Assembly: GCF_038396755.1 (NCBI RefSeq) | Contig: NZ_CP149822.1 | Span: 5,796,001-5,860,000 of the forward strand | Reading direction: 5' to 3' | DNA: 64,000 bases | Origin: Chitinophaga pollutisoli | GTDB lineage: Bacteria > Bacteroidota > Bacteroidia > Chitinophagales > Chitinophagaceae | Part shown: piece by piece, positions 51,613 through 60,182 of the stretch | Layout: the number at the start of each line of letters is the position of its first letter | How positions within the stretch are numbered: the stretch's first letter is position 1 | Program-made: the position numbers and the translations under genes | Notes under the pieces: generated by a model | What the model was told of the DNA's origin: nothing | What the model saw: the letters and a program-made list of their open reading frames with translations, nothing else | Database searches by the model: none

Positions 51613-52455
51613 ATGAAACAACTATCCGCGTTCCTCACCGCCGCAGCCATTGGCGTGATGACCGTTTCCGCCCAGGCGCAGGTGAAGCTCCCCGCTCCCA
51701 GCCCTACCCAGACTATCAAACAGGATTTCGCCCTGTCGGCCGTGGAAGTAACCTACTCCCGCCCCGCCATGAAAGGCCGCACCATCATGGGCGACCTCGT
51801 TCCCTGGAACAAAATCTGGCGCATGGGAGCCAACTCCGCTACCCGGATCAAATTCGGTGAAGATGTGAAGCTCAACGGCAAAGCCGTACCCGCGGGCGAA
51901 TACGTGATTTATGGCATCCCCTCGCGGAACGGTTGGGAAATCATTATCAACAAAGGCCTGAAGAACTGGGGTATCGACGGTTACAAACAGGAAGAAGACG
52001 TAGCCCGCTTCAATGTAGAAGCCCAGGAGCTGCCCTTCCCCATCGAATCGTTCATGATCACGTTCGAGAATATCCGACCGGACGCCATGACCATGATGAT
52101 CCTCTGGGAGAAATTCCTCCTGCCCATCGAAATCACCGCTGAAATCGACGGCAAGATCATGGCATCTATTGACGAAGCCATGAAGACGGACAAAAAGCCT
52201 TACTTCCAGGCGGCTATGTACTACATGGAATCCAACCGCGACATCAACCAGGCCATCAAATGGATGGACCAGGCCCTCGCTGACCCCGCCAACGCCAAAG
52301 CCTTCTGGATGTACTACCAGAAAGCCCGCATGCAGGCGAAAGCCGGAGACAAAGCCGGCGCCAAGGCCACTTCCGCCAAATCCACCGAGCTGGCGAAAGC
52401 TGCCAACAACGCCGACTACGTAGCGCTGAACGAAAAGCTGATCGCTACGCTGTAA
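51613..52455 (+). CDS. Secreted DUF2911 protein
   Basis: Exported protein of 280 residues (signal MKQLSAFLTAAAIGVMTVSAQAQ). The DUF2911 domain is clear: SPTQTIKQDFALSAVEVTYSRPAMKGRTIMGDLVPWNKIWRMGANSATRIKF (only part quoted: VTYSRPAMKGR and WRMGANSATRI are diagnostic), then AVPAGEYVIYGIP. The C-terminal third has TPR-like helices (YFQAAMYYMESNRDINQAIKWMDQAL). Function of the family is unknown. It lies 41 bases after the cassette B regulator and ends at a terminator. Confidence 0.92.
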   Translation: MKQLSAFLTAAAIGVMTVSAQAQVKLPAPSPTQTIKQDFALSAVEVTYSRPAMKGRTIMGDLVPWNKIWRMGANSATRIKFGEDVKLNGKAVPAGEYVIYGIPSRNGWEIIINKGLKNWGIDGYKQEEDVARFNVEAQELPFPIESFMITFENIRPDAMTMMILWEKFLLPIEITAEIDGKIMASIDEAMKTDKKPYFQAAMYYMESNRDINQAIKWMDQALADPANAKAFWMYYQKARMQAKAGDKAGAKATSAKSTELAKAANNADYVALNEKLIATL

Positions 52456-52481
52456 GGCTTGCAAGATTGTTACAGTAATGA

Positions 52482-52515
52482 AAAAGCGGATGGTCCGACC
52501 GGGCCATCCGCTTTT
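52482..52515. terminator. Bidirectional terminator
   Basis: AAAAGCGGATGG (52482-52493) pairs with CCATCCGCTTTT (52504-52515); T-runs on both strands serve the DUF2911 gene and the convergent symporter operon. Confidence 0.9.
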
Positions 52516-52535
52516 CTTGTTATCTGGTCGCCAAT

Positions 52536-54236
52536 TTAGGCGGGTTCGTTGGTATTGGAAGGAAGGAAAGGTTGCAACATGGCGGCGAATGCCATCACCA
52601 GCACGCACCCGATTACGTTGAGCCATAAGAAGGAGACGATATCGGAGATGAACACTGCGATGACGGCGACTTCCGCCAGCAAGGCTCCCCAGAACACGGC
52701 GTTGCCCCGGATCTTTTTCATCCCGAACGCCACCACGAAGATCCCGAGGATGGTGCCGTAGAATAGCGAGCCCAGGATATTCACGGCTTCGATGAGGCTG
52801 CCGAGGTTGGAAGCGAACAGCGCAACGGCGATGGAAAACACGCCCCACACGAGGGTCCAGAGCTTGGAGGCGCGCAGGTAGTCATCGTCGCTCGCCTGCG
52901 GTTTGTACATCCGTTTGTAGAAATCCACCATCGTGGTAGATGCGAGGGAATTGAGCGCCGCCGCGATACTGCCCCAGGAAGCGAGGAAGATAATGGCGAT
53001 CAGCAGGCCCACGAGCCCTTTCGGCAGGTTGTTCACCACGAAGTGCAGGAAGATGTAATTGGTATCGTTGGTATCCGCCGCTGGATTGGCTTTTTTGATG
53101 ATGTCTTTGGCTTCGCCACGGAGTTTGTCGGCGGCTGCTTCTGAAACTTTCAGGCCAGCCTGCGCGTCGCGGACGGCTCCTTCGTTTTTAGCGTCGAGCG
53201 CCGTCACGAGGGCTTTCACCTGGAGCTGCTTCACGCCGTCGAGCGAATCGTACCGCTGCTCCAGGGCCTGCATCTGCCCGGCATATTCCGTGGTATGCAC
53301 CTGCCGGATCAGGCCTTCGTTGAAATTGATGGGCGCCCTGAAATAGAGATAGAACACAAATACCAGCGCGCCGATCAGCATGATGAGGAACTGCATGGGC
53401 ACTTTCACCAACCCGTTCATCAGCAGGCTCATCCGGCTTTCGGTAAGGTCCCGGGCGGTGAGGTAACGGCCCACCTGGCTCTGGTCCGTCCCGAAGTACG
53501 ACAGCGCCAAAAAGAAGCCCCCGATCACCCCGCTCCAGATATTGTAGCGGTCTTTCACATCAAAATCCGTCACGATCACGTTCAGCTTGCCCATCTTCCC
53601 CGAAACATGCAAAGCGTCGGAGAAACCGATGTCGGCCGGCAGGAGTTTCACGACCATATACCCCGCCAGGAACATCCCCGCGAAAATAATCCCCAGTTGC
53701 AGCGACTGCGTGTACGACACCGCTTTCGTGCCGCCATACATGGTGTAAATGATGAGCAGCCCGCCCATGAAGATGTTCGTGTAGTAAATGTTCCATCCCA
53801 GCAGGGACGATAAAATGATACTCGGTGCGTAGATGGAAATCCCCGTCGACAAGGCCCGTTGCAGCAAAAACAGGAACGACGTGAGCGTGCGCGTTTTGAG
53901 ATCGAACCGGTTTTCGAGGTATTCGTAAGCGGTATAGACTTTCAGTTTGTGGTAGATGGGCACGAATACCATGGAGATGACCACCATGGCGATGGGCAAT
54001 CCGAAGTAGTATTGCACGAACCGCATCCCGTCGGTGTACGCCTGGCCGGGGGCGCTCAGGAAGGTGATGGCGCTGGCCTGGGTGCCCATGATCGACAGGA
54101 GCACGATGTACCAGGGCACGGAGCGGTTTCCGAGGAAGTAACTGTCGAGGTTTTGCTGTCCGCGGCTCTTCCACACACCATACAAAATGATAATGGTGAG
54201 TGTGAGCCCCAGCACAGCCCAGTCGGCATAACTCAT
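52536..54236 (-). CDS. Sodium:solute symporter (SSS family)
   Basis: Twelve-to-fourteen-helix sodium-coupled transporter of 566 residues. SSS features: YFLGNRSVPWYIVLLSIMGTQASAITFLSAPG near residue 35, the GGTKAVSYTQSLQLGIIF segment, and ALSYFGTDQSQVGRYLTARD. A long hydrophilic insert (about 305-385) with coiled-coil character lies mid-chain, unlike shorter family members. It is the last gene of a tight operon after a PIG-L deacetylase and two mini membrane proteins; its ATG overlaps the stop of the preceding small gene (ATGA). Uptake of a sugar or amino sugar released by the deacetylase is an inference. Confidence 0.92.
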   Translation of the reverse strand: MSYADWAVLGLTLTIIILYGVWKSRGQQNLDSYFLGNRSVPWYIVLLSIMGTQASAITFLSAPGQAYTDGMRFVQYYFGLPIAMVVISMVFVPIYHKLKVYTAYEYLENRFDLKTRTLTSFLFLLQRALSTGISIYAPSIILSSLLGWNIYYTNIFMGGLLIIYTMYGGTKAVSYTQSLQLGIIFAGMFLAGYMVVKLLPADIGFSDALHVSGKMGKLNVIVTDFDVKDRYNIWSGVIGGFFLALSYFGTDQSQVGRYLTARDLTESRMSLLMNGLVKVPMQFLIMLIGALVFVFYLYFRAPINFNEGLIRQVHTTEYAGQMQALEQRYDSLDGVKQLQVKALVTALDAKNEGAVRDAQAGLKVSEAAADKLRGEAKDIIKKANPAADTNDTNYIFLHFVVNNLPKGLVGLLIAIIFLASWGSIAAALNSLASTTMVDFYKRMYKPQASDDDYLRASKLWTLVWGVFSIAVALFASNLGSLIEAVNILGSLFYGTILGIFVVAFGMKKIRGNAVFWGALLAEVAVIAVFISDIVSFLWLNVIGCVLVMAFAAMLQPFLPSNTNEPA

Positions 54237-54361
54237 GAATAGTGTTTGGTGAACAGGTAAAAGAAAACGATCAGCGCGGCCAGCCAGCCGATCACCAGGA
54301 GATACCAGGTGCGCCAGCGGCGGAACAGCGGTGCTTTTTCATTAGAATGGTCTTCCATCAT
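54233..54361 (-). CDS. Mini membrane protein, partner of symporter (42 aa)
   Basis: Single-helix protein of 42 residues (41 if the second of two adjacent ATG codons is used): a charged N-terminus MMEDHSNEKAPLFRRWRTWY followed by a helix LLVIGWLAALIVFFYLF. Its first ATG overlaps the stop of the upstream mini gene (TGATG) and its stop overlaps the symporter start (ATGA). Such one-helix subunits are known beside some SSS symporters, but I cannot assign a named family. Confidence 0.8.
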   Translation of the reverse strand: MMEDHSNEKAPLFRRWRTWYLLVIGWLAALIVFFYLFTKHYS

Positions 54362-54516
54362 CAGTTGCGTTTAGACAGTAATCCACCTCCGATCACGCCG
54401 AGCGCCAGCCCGATCAGCAGGCCGATATGAACCCTCTTGATGAGGAAACCTATTACCAGCCCGATAACGATGCATAGCCCTGCGGAAATCGTCACGCGGT
54501 CTTTTCTCATACTCAT
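54361..54516 (-). CDS. Mini membrane protein, two helices (51 aa)
   Basis: Protein of 51 residues starting MSMRKDRVTISAGLCIVIGL with two glycine-rich helices (about 10-26 and 31-47) joined by a short basic loop IKRVH, ending LSKRN. An ATG six bases downstream (54510) is an alternative start. It begins 3 bases after the PIG-L gene stop and overlaps the next mini gene by one base (TGATG). No known family. Its place between deacetylase and symporter suggests an accessory subunit. Confidence 0.75.
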   Translation of the reverse strand: MSMRKDRVTISAGLCIVIGLVIGFLIKRVHIGLLIGLALGVIGGGLLSKRN

Positions 54517-54519
54517 ATA

Positions 54520-57003
54520 TCAATCCTGTTTAGCGATCAGGTTCACAAATAAACGATAAGCGCCCGGAATGCCCGCCGGCAGCTGCCGGAAAAACGACAG
54601 GCCGGTGTATACATACTTGCCTTTCCCGTAACGGGCCACCAGTGTGGAGCCGGTAATCTCTTTCTCCCCGGGGTCCTTCATAGCGAAGGGTTGCACATAT
54701 TGCGCGTCGGCGTTGGCCGGGAAATACAATCCCCGCTCCTGCACCCATCCGTTGAAATCGGCGGTGGTGAGGGCGTTGGGATAAGTCATCACCTTGTCCT
54801 GCGGCGTGCGGAAGGTAACGGCGGCGGTTTCGTCGGTCACGCGGTCGCGGGAGAGGGTGAAGGGGAACGGGCCGAGCTGCTGGCTCACGAGGCTGCCGTT
54901 GGTATTGTATTGCACGAGCAGTGTTCCGCCGTTTTTCACGTACTCCAGCAGGCGGGGCTGCCAGTAGCGGAGGCGGTCCTGCGTGTTGTAGGCGCGCACG
55001 CCGGTGATGATGGCGTCGTAGGACGAGAGGTCGCCCTGCATAATTTCTTTTTCTCCAAGAATGGTCACCGTATACCCCACCTGTTGCAGGCTTTCGGCTA
55101 CTTTGTCGCCCGCGCCGGGGATGTACCCGATGTTGCGGCCGTTGTATTGCAGGTTGAGCGTCACCAGCCGCGCTTCCGCGGGCGGAAAGAGCGTGATGGC
55201 GGGGATGTGGTCGTAAGCGATGACGGTCATGCTATTCGTGTATTCCTTCCCGTTGAATTCCACAGCTACGCTCATGGTATCGGTGAGCTGGCGGCCGTTG
55301 ACTTTCAGGGGTTTCACCTGGAATACCACTTCCGTCTCGTCACCTTTTTCTTTCAGAGAGAAAGCAATGGCGGGTTGATCGGCGGTGAAACCCTGCGGCA
55401 GGCGCAGCTTCACTTTCCCGCTCACGCCGGGCTGCATGGCGCGGATCTTCACGGGCACCGCCTGCGGCTCGGCCTGGGTGTAGATGTAGACCTGGTTCTG
55501 GAGATGCGCTACCACGGGCGGCGCGATCACGAGCGGGCTATACACTTCCCCTTTCACGGGGTCGGTGAATTTGTAGATGAAGGGCCTTTGCAGAGGGATC
55601 GTCTGATCCCCGAAGCGGAGGAAGAACGTGGCCGTCAGGGAAGGGATATTTTCCGGGTACCCGACCATATTATTATCGCGGATCACATAAGCGCCGAGCG
55701 GATGCGGGTCTTGCAGCCAGTAAGGCTGCGAGCCGGGCGTTTGGTCCGGGATGTTGAAATCGGCGGGAATGGTATTGAATTCGTTGAAGGCGAGATCCCT
55801 GGCCAGGGAAGTATTTTCGGTGCCGTTGTACGTCACTTTTTCGAGGCGTACGGGCACGTTGCTGCGGTTGATGATCTGGAGCTGGCTTTTCATCGGGCCT
55901 CCGGGCACTACTTCGGCGGCGGAGGAGAAAGCTTCGGCCCAGAGGCCGGAGCAGGCGATGATGAGTTTTTCCGTTTCTTTCAGCTTTTGCGCTTTCCAGT
56001 AGCTGTCGGGCAGCGCGAGCAGGTTTTTACGTACGGCCAGCAGTGCGGGCACGCTGGCGGAAGGCGCTTCGGCCTTGTACGCTTTGATCACATCCCCGAT
56101 CTGCTGCGCCACGGCATTGCTGCCCGGCACCCGGTTCCAGGTGGTATTGATGCCGTCCATAAGGTCTTTTGTGGGCGCATCCCCCAGGATCGTCTGGAAG
56201 TATTCGGTAGCCGCTCCGCGGCCGGAGGCCACGCCGAATCCCTGGCTCTTGTGCTGGCTGCGGCTTTCGGCGGCGATTTCGCCGTAACCCTTGCCCAGGA
56301 GCGCGTTGTAAGCGCCTACCTGCATCTTGAACTGGTCTTCGGAAATGGTATTGTTGCTGCCGAAATTGAACGTGTTCCACAGCAGCCTTTTCGCCTGCCA
56401 CACTTCCACGGATTTCAGCTGTTCGGGATATTGTTTCGGATCGGCGGCGGCTTTAAACGCTTCCGCAGCGAGCATGGCCGAAGCGGTGTGATGGCCGTGT
56501 CCCGCGCGGCTATCCGCCGGGAAGCGGCAGATGATCACGTCGGGCCTGAATTTGCGGATCACCCACACCACGTCGCCCAGTATTTTCTTGCGGTCCCAGA
56601 TGGTGAAGGTTTCTTCCGGGTTCTTGGAGAAACCGAAGTCGTTGGCGCGGGTGAAGAATTGCTCCGCTCCGTCGATCCGGCGTGCAGCCATGAGTTCCTG
56701 CGTGCGGATGAGCCCCAGCAGTTCGGCCTGTTCGTTGCCGATGAGGTTCTGCCCGCCGTCGCCGCGGGTGAGCGACAGGTAGCCGGTGCGGTATTTACCT
56801 TCGCGGGCCAGGAATCCCAGCAGCCGCGTGTTTTCGTCGTCAGGATGCGCGGCTACGTACAAAACGCTGCCGAGCGTGTTCAGTTTCTGCAGCTGCAGCT
56901 GGATATCGGCCGCATGCATCGCCGGAGACGTCTGCGCCCTGGTGCCGGAAAAGCACAGCAGAAAGGCGGCAGCCAATCCCGTAAGGGTTCGGATGTTCAA
57001 CAT
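54520..57003 (-). CDS. PIG-L family deacetylase with GATase-like C-terminus (secreted)
   Basis: Exported protein of 827 residues (signal MLNIRTLTGLAAAFLLCFSGTRAQ). The N-terminal PIG-L/LmbE domain has the zinc motif AAHPDDE (51-57), SLTRGDGGQNLIG, RTQELMAARRIDGAEQFF and GHGHHTAS with the distal His. Middle beta domains (about 400-640) follow, then a class-I-amidotransferase-like Rossmann domain (GYIPGAGDKVAESLQQVGYTV; YDAIITGVRAYN) without an evident catalytic Cys. Such long PIG-L proteins are common in Bacteroidota and act on N-acetyl sugar or related amides, but the substrate here is unknown. It heads the operon with two mini proteins and the symporter. Confidence 0.9.
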   Translation of the reverse strand: MLNIRTLTGLAAAFLLCFSGTRAQTSPAMHAADIQLQLQKLNTLGSVLYVAAHPDDENTRLLGFLAREGKYRTGYLSLTRGDGGQNLIGNEQAELLGLIRTQELMAARRIDGAEQFFTRANDFGFSKNPEETFTIWDRKKILGDVVWVIRKFRPDVIICRFPADSRAGHGHHTASAMLAAEAFKAAADPKQYPEQLKSVEVWQAKRLLWNTFNFGSNNTISEDQFKMQVGAYNALLGKGYGEIAAESRSQHKSQGFGVASGRGAATEYFQTILGDAPTKDLMDGINTTWNRVPGSNAVAQQIGDVIKAYKAEAPSASVPALLAVRKNLLALPDSYWKAQKLKETEKLIIACSGLWAEAFSSAAEVVPGGPMKSQLQIINRSNVPVRLEKVTYNGTENTSLARDLAFNEFNTIPADFNIPDQTPGSQPYWLQDPHPLGAYVIRDNNMVGYPENIPSLTATFFLRFGDQTIPLQRPFIYKFTDPVKGEVYSPLVIAPPVVAHLQNQVYIYTQAEPQAVPVKIRAMQPGVSGKVKLRLPQGFTADQPAIAFSLKEKGDETEVVFQVKPLKVNGRQLTDTMSVAVEFNGKEYTNSMTVIAYDHIPAITLFPPAEARLVTLNLQYNGRNIGYIPGAGDKVAESLQQVGYTVTILGEKEIMQGDLSSYDAIITGVRAYNTQDRLRYWQPRLLEYVKNGGTLLVQYNTNGSLVSQQLGPFPFTLSRDRVTDETAAVTFRTPQDKVMTYPNALTTADFNGWVQERGLYFPANADAQYVQPFAMKDPGEKEITGSTLVARYGKGKYVYTGLSFFRQLPAGIPGAYRLFVNLIAKQD

Positions 57004-57074
57004 GAAATAGATACCGGTTTTGGTCAGTCGTCAAAAATAGGGATTATATGTTGCAACGTGTTGCCGCTGGTGGA

Positions 57075-58178
57075 TTATTTACCTTCGCCGCCCCGGAGCA
57101 TGAGATAACCCTGTAGCGGCCAGCCAATCTTGTTGTCGGCAGCCAGGTTCGACAGGATCACCACCGCTTTCTGTCCAGCCGTTTCAATGCTCAGGTGCGA
57201 ATGATACCCGCCTGTTTGCCCATTGTGGAACAGCACGGTATGCCCCGGCCCTTCAACGATGTGCCAGCCCAGCCCCATACGCGCGGATGCATCGCGGAAG
57301 GTTTCCCGGTGGCTCAGGCGGATGGCTGCGCCCAGGGCGCCCTTACCCGGACGAATGTTGGCCCGGGCGAAAAGGAGCATGTCGTGCAGGGTTGATTGTA
57401 TCCCTCCTGCACCCGATACGGCCGACATGACCCAGGGTTGTTCCGGGTTTCGGCGCGCATTGTAGCCTTGCGCCATTTGCGCAGGCACTTGCGGAGACTC
57501 CGTGAGCCAGGTGTTGTTCATGCCCAGTGGACGGAAAATTTGCCGGAAGAGCAGGTCTTTGTATGAAGTACGGGCATTTCGGGCGAGCAATTCGCCCAGT
57601 AGTCCCGCACCGAGGTTTGAATAGGCATATTTTACCCCGGGCTTGTAAGCAGGTTGGTAGTGGTTGAGGAAATGGAAAAGCTGCGCTTCCCCGAAATGCC
57701 TGTAGGGCTGCGCTACCGAGAACCCCGGATATGTCATAATCGGCTCCCAGCGGGGAATGGCCGAAGTGTGGTTGCTCAGCATGGCCAGGGTGATGGGTTG
57801 GTTATCATACCATTTGAGCGATACCGTATCCGGAACGTACTTTGAAATGGGATCGTCCGCTTTTACTTGCCCGCTGCTGATTTGCGCGGCCAGCAATATA
57901 CCGGTAAACGTTTTGGTGACCGATCCGATCTGGAAGACCGTACTGGTTCCGGGCAGTGTGTTGTCGCCTATGGCCGTTTCACCGTATGCGTAAGTATATG
58001 TCTTGTCGCCGTCTATCACCCCGATCATCAGCCCTACGCATTCGCCACGGGCATATGCCGCGCGTACGAGCGAATCCACCTTGCGGTCAAGCGGTGTTTT
58101 CATCGGGTTGCTGGTCTGCTGGCAGAAGGCAGCCAGGGCGTGAAAGACGAGCAGGGCCGTCAGCAGGGAACGTTTCAT
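57075..58178 (-). CDS. Serine hydrolase, beta-lactamase class C-like
   Basis: Exported serine hydrolase of 367 residues (signal MKRSLLTALLVFHALAAFCQ). Penicillin-binding fold motifs: SxxK in IGSVTKTFTG, YxN in YAYSNLGAG and the third motif HNG (in FHNGQTGGY) in place of KTG. This set is typical of the AmpC/esterase-like family (EstB, ADP, peptidase S12) rather than of a true beta-lactamase. ATG at 58178 is preferred to an upstream GTG (58184). It lies between DUF486 (15-base gap) and the PIG-L gene (71-base gap). Substrate unknown. Confidence 0.9.
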   Translation of the reverse strand: MKRSLLTALLVFHALAAFCQQTSNPMKTPLDRKVDSLVRAAYARGECVGLMIGVIDGDKTYTYAYGETAIGDNTLPGTSTVFQIGSVTKTFTGILLAAQISSGQVKADDPISKYVPDTVSLKWYDNQPITLAMLSNHTSAIPRWEPIMTYPGFSVAQPYRHFGEAQLFHFLNHYQPAYKPGVKYAYSNLGAGLLGELLARNARTSYKDLLFRQIFRPLGMNNTWLTESPQVPAQMAQGYNARRNPEQPWVMSAVSGAGGIQSTLHDMLLFARANIRPGKGALGAAIRLSHRETFRDASARMGLGWHIVEGPGHTVLFHNGQTGGYHSHLSIETAGQKAVVILSNLAADNKIGWPLQGYLMLRGGEGK

Positions 58179-58193
58179 CAGCACAGGGTTTGT

Positions 58194-58523
58194 TTATTTT
58201 TTGAACATGAAGTACACGGCGCCGAGGAGCAGCGAGAAGGAAATGAGGTAATTCCAGCGGAGGGGCTCTTTCAGGAACAACACGGCAAAAACGCAGAATA
58301 CCGTCAGCGTAATGACTTCCTGCACCATTTTCAGCTGAAAACCGTTAAAGCCCTCGAGATACCCGAGCCGGTTGGCGGGCACCATGAAGCAGTACTCGAA
58401 AAAAGCGATCCCCCAGCTCACGAGCACCACCTTCCACAGCGGCACGTTCGTGTTCTTGAGGTGGCCGTACCAGGCGAACGTCATGAAAACATTGGAGATC
58501 AGCAGCAGGATGATTGTACGCAT
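58194..58523 (-). CDS. DMT-type membrane protein (DUF486)
   Basis: Four-helix membrane protein of 109 residues: MRTIILLLISNVFMTFAWYGHLK, VVLVSWGIAFFEYCFMVPANRLGY, FQLKMVQEVITLTVFCVFAVLFL and NYLISFSLLLGAVYFMFKK. It belongs to DUF486, a small multidrug-resistance-like family. The GxxxQLKMVQEVI block is diagnostic. Transported compound unknown. It is separated from pyrB by a terminator and lies 15 bases upstream of the serine hydrolase gene. Confidence 0.92.
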   Translation of the reverse strand: MRTIILLLISNVFMTFAWYGHLKNTNVPLWKVVLVSWGIAFFEYCFMVPANRLGYLEGFNGFQLKMVQEVITLTVFCVFAVLFLKEPLRWNYLISFSLLLGAVYFMFKK

Positions 58524-58546
58524 GCACTAATTTACTGTTTTGGACA

Positions 58547-58578
58547 TAAAAAAGCCCCCGGGGCGCCGGGAGCTTCGA
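58547..58578 (-). terminator. Terminator of pyrR-pyrB
   Basis: AAGCTCCCGG and CCGGGGGCTT arms around a 4-base loop, with a T-run on the minus strand, 20 bases after the pyrB stop. Confidence 0.85.
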
Positions 58579-58598
58579 AGAATATTTCTTTTGATGGA

Positions 58599-59525
58599 TC
58601 AATTCTCTTTTCGGGCGAGCAGGTACAATACCGCCATGCGCGTCGCCACACCGTTTTCTACCTGGTCGAGGATGATGCTTTGCCCCGAATCCGCCACATC
58701 GGAACTGAGTTCCACGCCGCGGTTGATGGGCCCGGGGTGCATGATCACAATCTCCTTGCCCAGGCTGTCCAGCAGCTTGCGGTTGACGCCGTAGGCGAGG
58801 GAATATTCCCGCAGGGTCGAGAAAAGCGGCATGTTTTGGCGTTCCAGCTGGATGCGGAGCACGTTGGCCACGTCCGCCCATTTGAGCGTTTCCTTAATAT
58901 CGTAGGAAACGTTCACGTCGAGCGCTTTGGCGATGTGCTTGGGAATGAGCGTGGGCGGACCTACAACGGTTACCTCCGCGCCCAGTTTCTTCAGGCAGTA
59001 AATGTTGGAAAGCGCCACGCGGGAGTGCATGATATCGCCGCAGATGGCGATTTTCTTGCCTTCTACGCTACCAAGCTTCTCCCGGATGGAAAACGCGTCG
59101 AGCAGGGCTTGCGTGGGGTGTTCGTTGATGCCGTCTCCGGCGTTGACGATGGGTACGTTGATGTGCTTGGCGAGGAAGTGGGGCGCCCCCGTGGCCGAGT
59201 GCCGCATCACCACCATATCCACTTTCATGGACAGGATGTTGTTGACAGTATCGATGAGGGTTTCGCCTTTGGAAACAGACGATCCGGAAGCCGAGAAATT
59301 CATCACGTCGGCGCCAAGGCGCTTCTCCGCCAGCTCAAAAGAGAGCCGCGTGCGTGTTGAGTTCTCGAAAAATACATTGACGATGGTGGTATCCCGTAAA
59401 GTGGGCACTTTCTTGATCGGGCGCTGCAATACTTCCTTGAATTGATCAGCCGTTTGAAAGACGAGTTCTATATCCTGACGCGTCAGGTCACGTATACCCA
59501 GCAGATGTTTAACAGACAGTGACAT
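58599..59525 (-). CDS. pyrB: Aspartate carbamoyltransferase, catalytic subunit
   Basis: Pyrimidine biosynthesis enzyme of 308 residues that makes carbamoyl-aspartate. Motifs: FFENSTRTRLSFELAEKRLG (carbamoyl phosphate site), SASGSSVSKGETLIDT, MRHSATGAPHFLA, NAGDGINEHPTQALLDAF, CGDIMHSRVA and HPGPINRGVEL. The start at 59525 (MSLSVKHLLGI) was preferred to an ATG 12 bases upstream. It is 23 bases downstream of pyrR and shares its transcript. No pyrI regulatory gene follows. Confidence 0.97.
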   Translation of the reverse strand: MSLSVKHLLGIRDLTRQDIELVFQTADQFKEVLQRPIKKVPTLRDTTIVNVFFENSTRTRLSFELAEKRLGADVMNFSASGSSVSKGETLIDTVNNILSMKVDMVVMRHSATGAPHFLAKHINVPIVNAGDGINEHPTQALLDAFSIREKLGSVEGKKIAICGDIMHSRVALSNIYCLKKLGAEVTVVGPPTLIPKHIAKALDVNVSYDIKETLKWADVANVLRIQLERQNMPLFSTLREYSLAYGVNRKLLDSLGKEIVIMHPGPINRGVELSSDVADSGQSIILDQVENGVATRMAVLYLLARKEN

Positions 59526-59548
59526 TCTAAGGTGCAAATATATGGGTT

Positions 59549-60076
59549 TTATGCTATCAGCACAACTTCGTCTTTACCATCGCGTTCGTTCCACAAAACT
59601 TTTACGCGCTCGGTGATAATCGCGTCGATCGTGCGGCCCGTATAATCAGGCTGTATCGGCAGCTCACGGCTAAACCGGCGGTCTACCAGCACGCACAGTT
59701 CCACCTTCGCCGGACGGCCGAAATCCAACATGGCGTCCATCGCCGAACGGATCGTACGGCCAGTATACAGCACATCGTCGATAAGGATCACTTTTTTATC
59801 GTCGATGGAAAATGCGATATCGGTTTCGTTGGGAACATGCAGGTTGCCGCTCTTGTAGTCGTCGCGGTAAAAAGTGATGTCCAGCTTGCCGTAGGGGATA
59901 TTGGCGGAGGGCACCAGCGCCTGTAAATGACGGTAGATGCGGTCCGACAAAAAGATGCCCCTGGGCTGAAGCCCTATCACCACGGTATCGTGGAAGTCGA
60001 GATGGTTCTCCACCAATTGGTGGCTCAGCCTTTCGATCGTGATCGCCAGTTGCCGGTCTGTCAGAATTGATTTCAA
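59549..60076 (-). CDS. pyrR: Bifunctional pyrimidine regulatory protein PyrR / uracil phosphoribosyltransferase
   Basis: Protein of 175 residues of the type I phosphoribosyltransferase fold. The PRPP loop is VILIDDVLYTGRTIRSA; other family blocks are LVENH..VVIGLQPRGIFLSDRI and YGKLDITFYRDD. The start is TTG (60076), since an in-frame TGA lies just upstream and no ATG fits. PyrR binds pyr mRNA for attenuation in Gram-positives. The leader here is short (promoter box at 60097-60104), with no room for an attenuator, so it may act mainly as an enzyme or by another route. Confidence 0.95.
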   Translation of the reverse strand: MKSILTDRQLAITIERLSHQLVENHLDFHDTVVIGLQPRGIFLSDRIYRHLQALVPSANIPYGKLDITFYRDDYKSGNLHVPNETDIAFSIDDKKVILIDDVLYTGRTIRSAMDAMLDFGRPAKVELCVLVDRRFSRELPIQPDYTGRTIDAIITERVKVLWNERDGKDEVVLIA

Positions 60077-60096
60077 ATCAGGTGAAATTTAAAAGT

Positions 60097-60104
60097 CAAA
60101 AGTA
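60097..60104 (-). promoter_or_regulatory. -7 box (TACTTTTG) of pyrR-pyrB
   Basis: TAnnTTTG match on the minus strand, 20 bases upstream of the TTG start of pyrR. Leader is therefore only about 15 bases. Confidence 0.55.
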
Positions 60105-60182
60105 AGGATGAAGGACCGGAATAAAAAATGATTGCCGGAGCGGACCATTGCCGTACATTTGAAGGGTAAATCGCATCCGGTC

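Noticed and set aside
54691..57108. Long open frame (805 codons) on the plus strand opposite the PIG-L gene
   Set aside because: It is antisense to a gene with clear catalytic motifs, has a His/Gly/Val-rich composition typical of a complementary-frame shadow and matches no family.
57075..58178. Antibiotic resistance beta-lactamase
   Set aside because: The third motif is HNG rather than KTG and the protein fits the broad class C-like serine hydrolase/esterase group; no evidence for beta-lactam hydrolysis.
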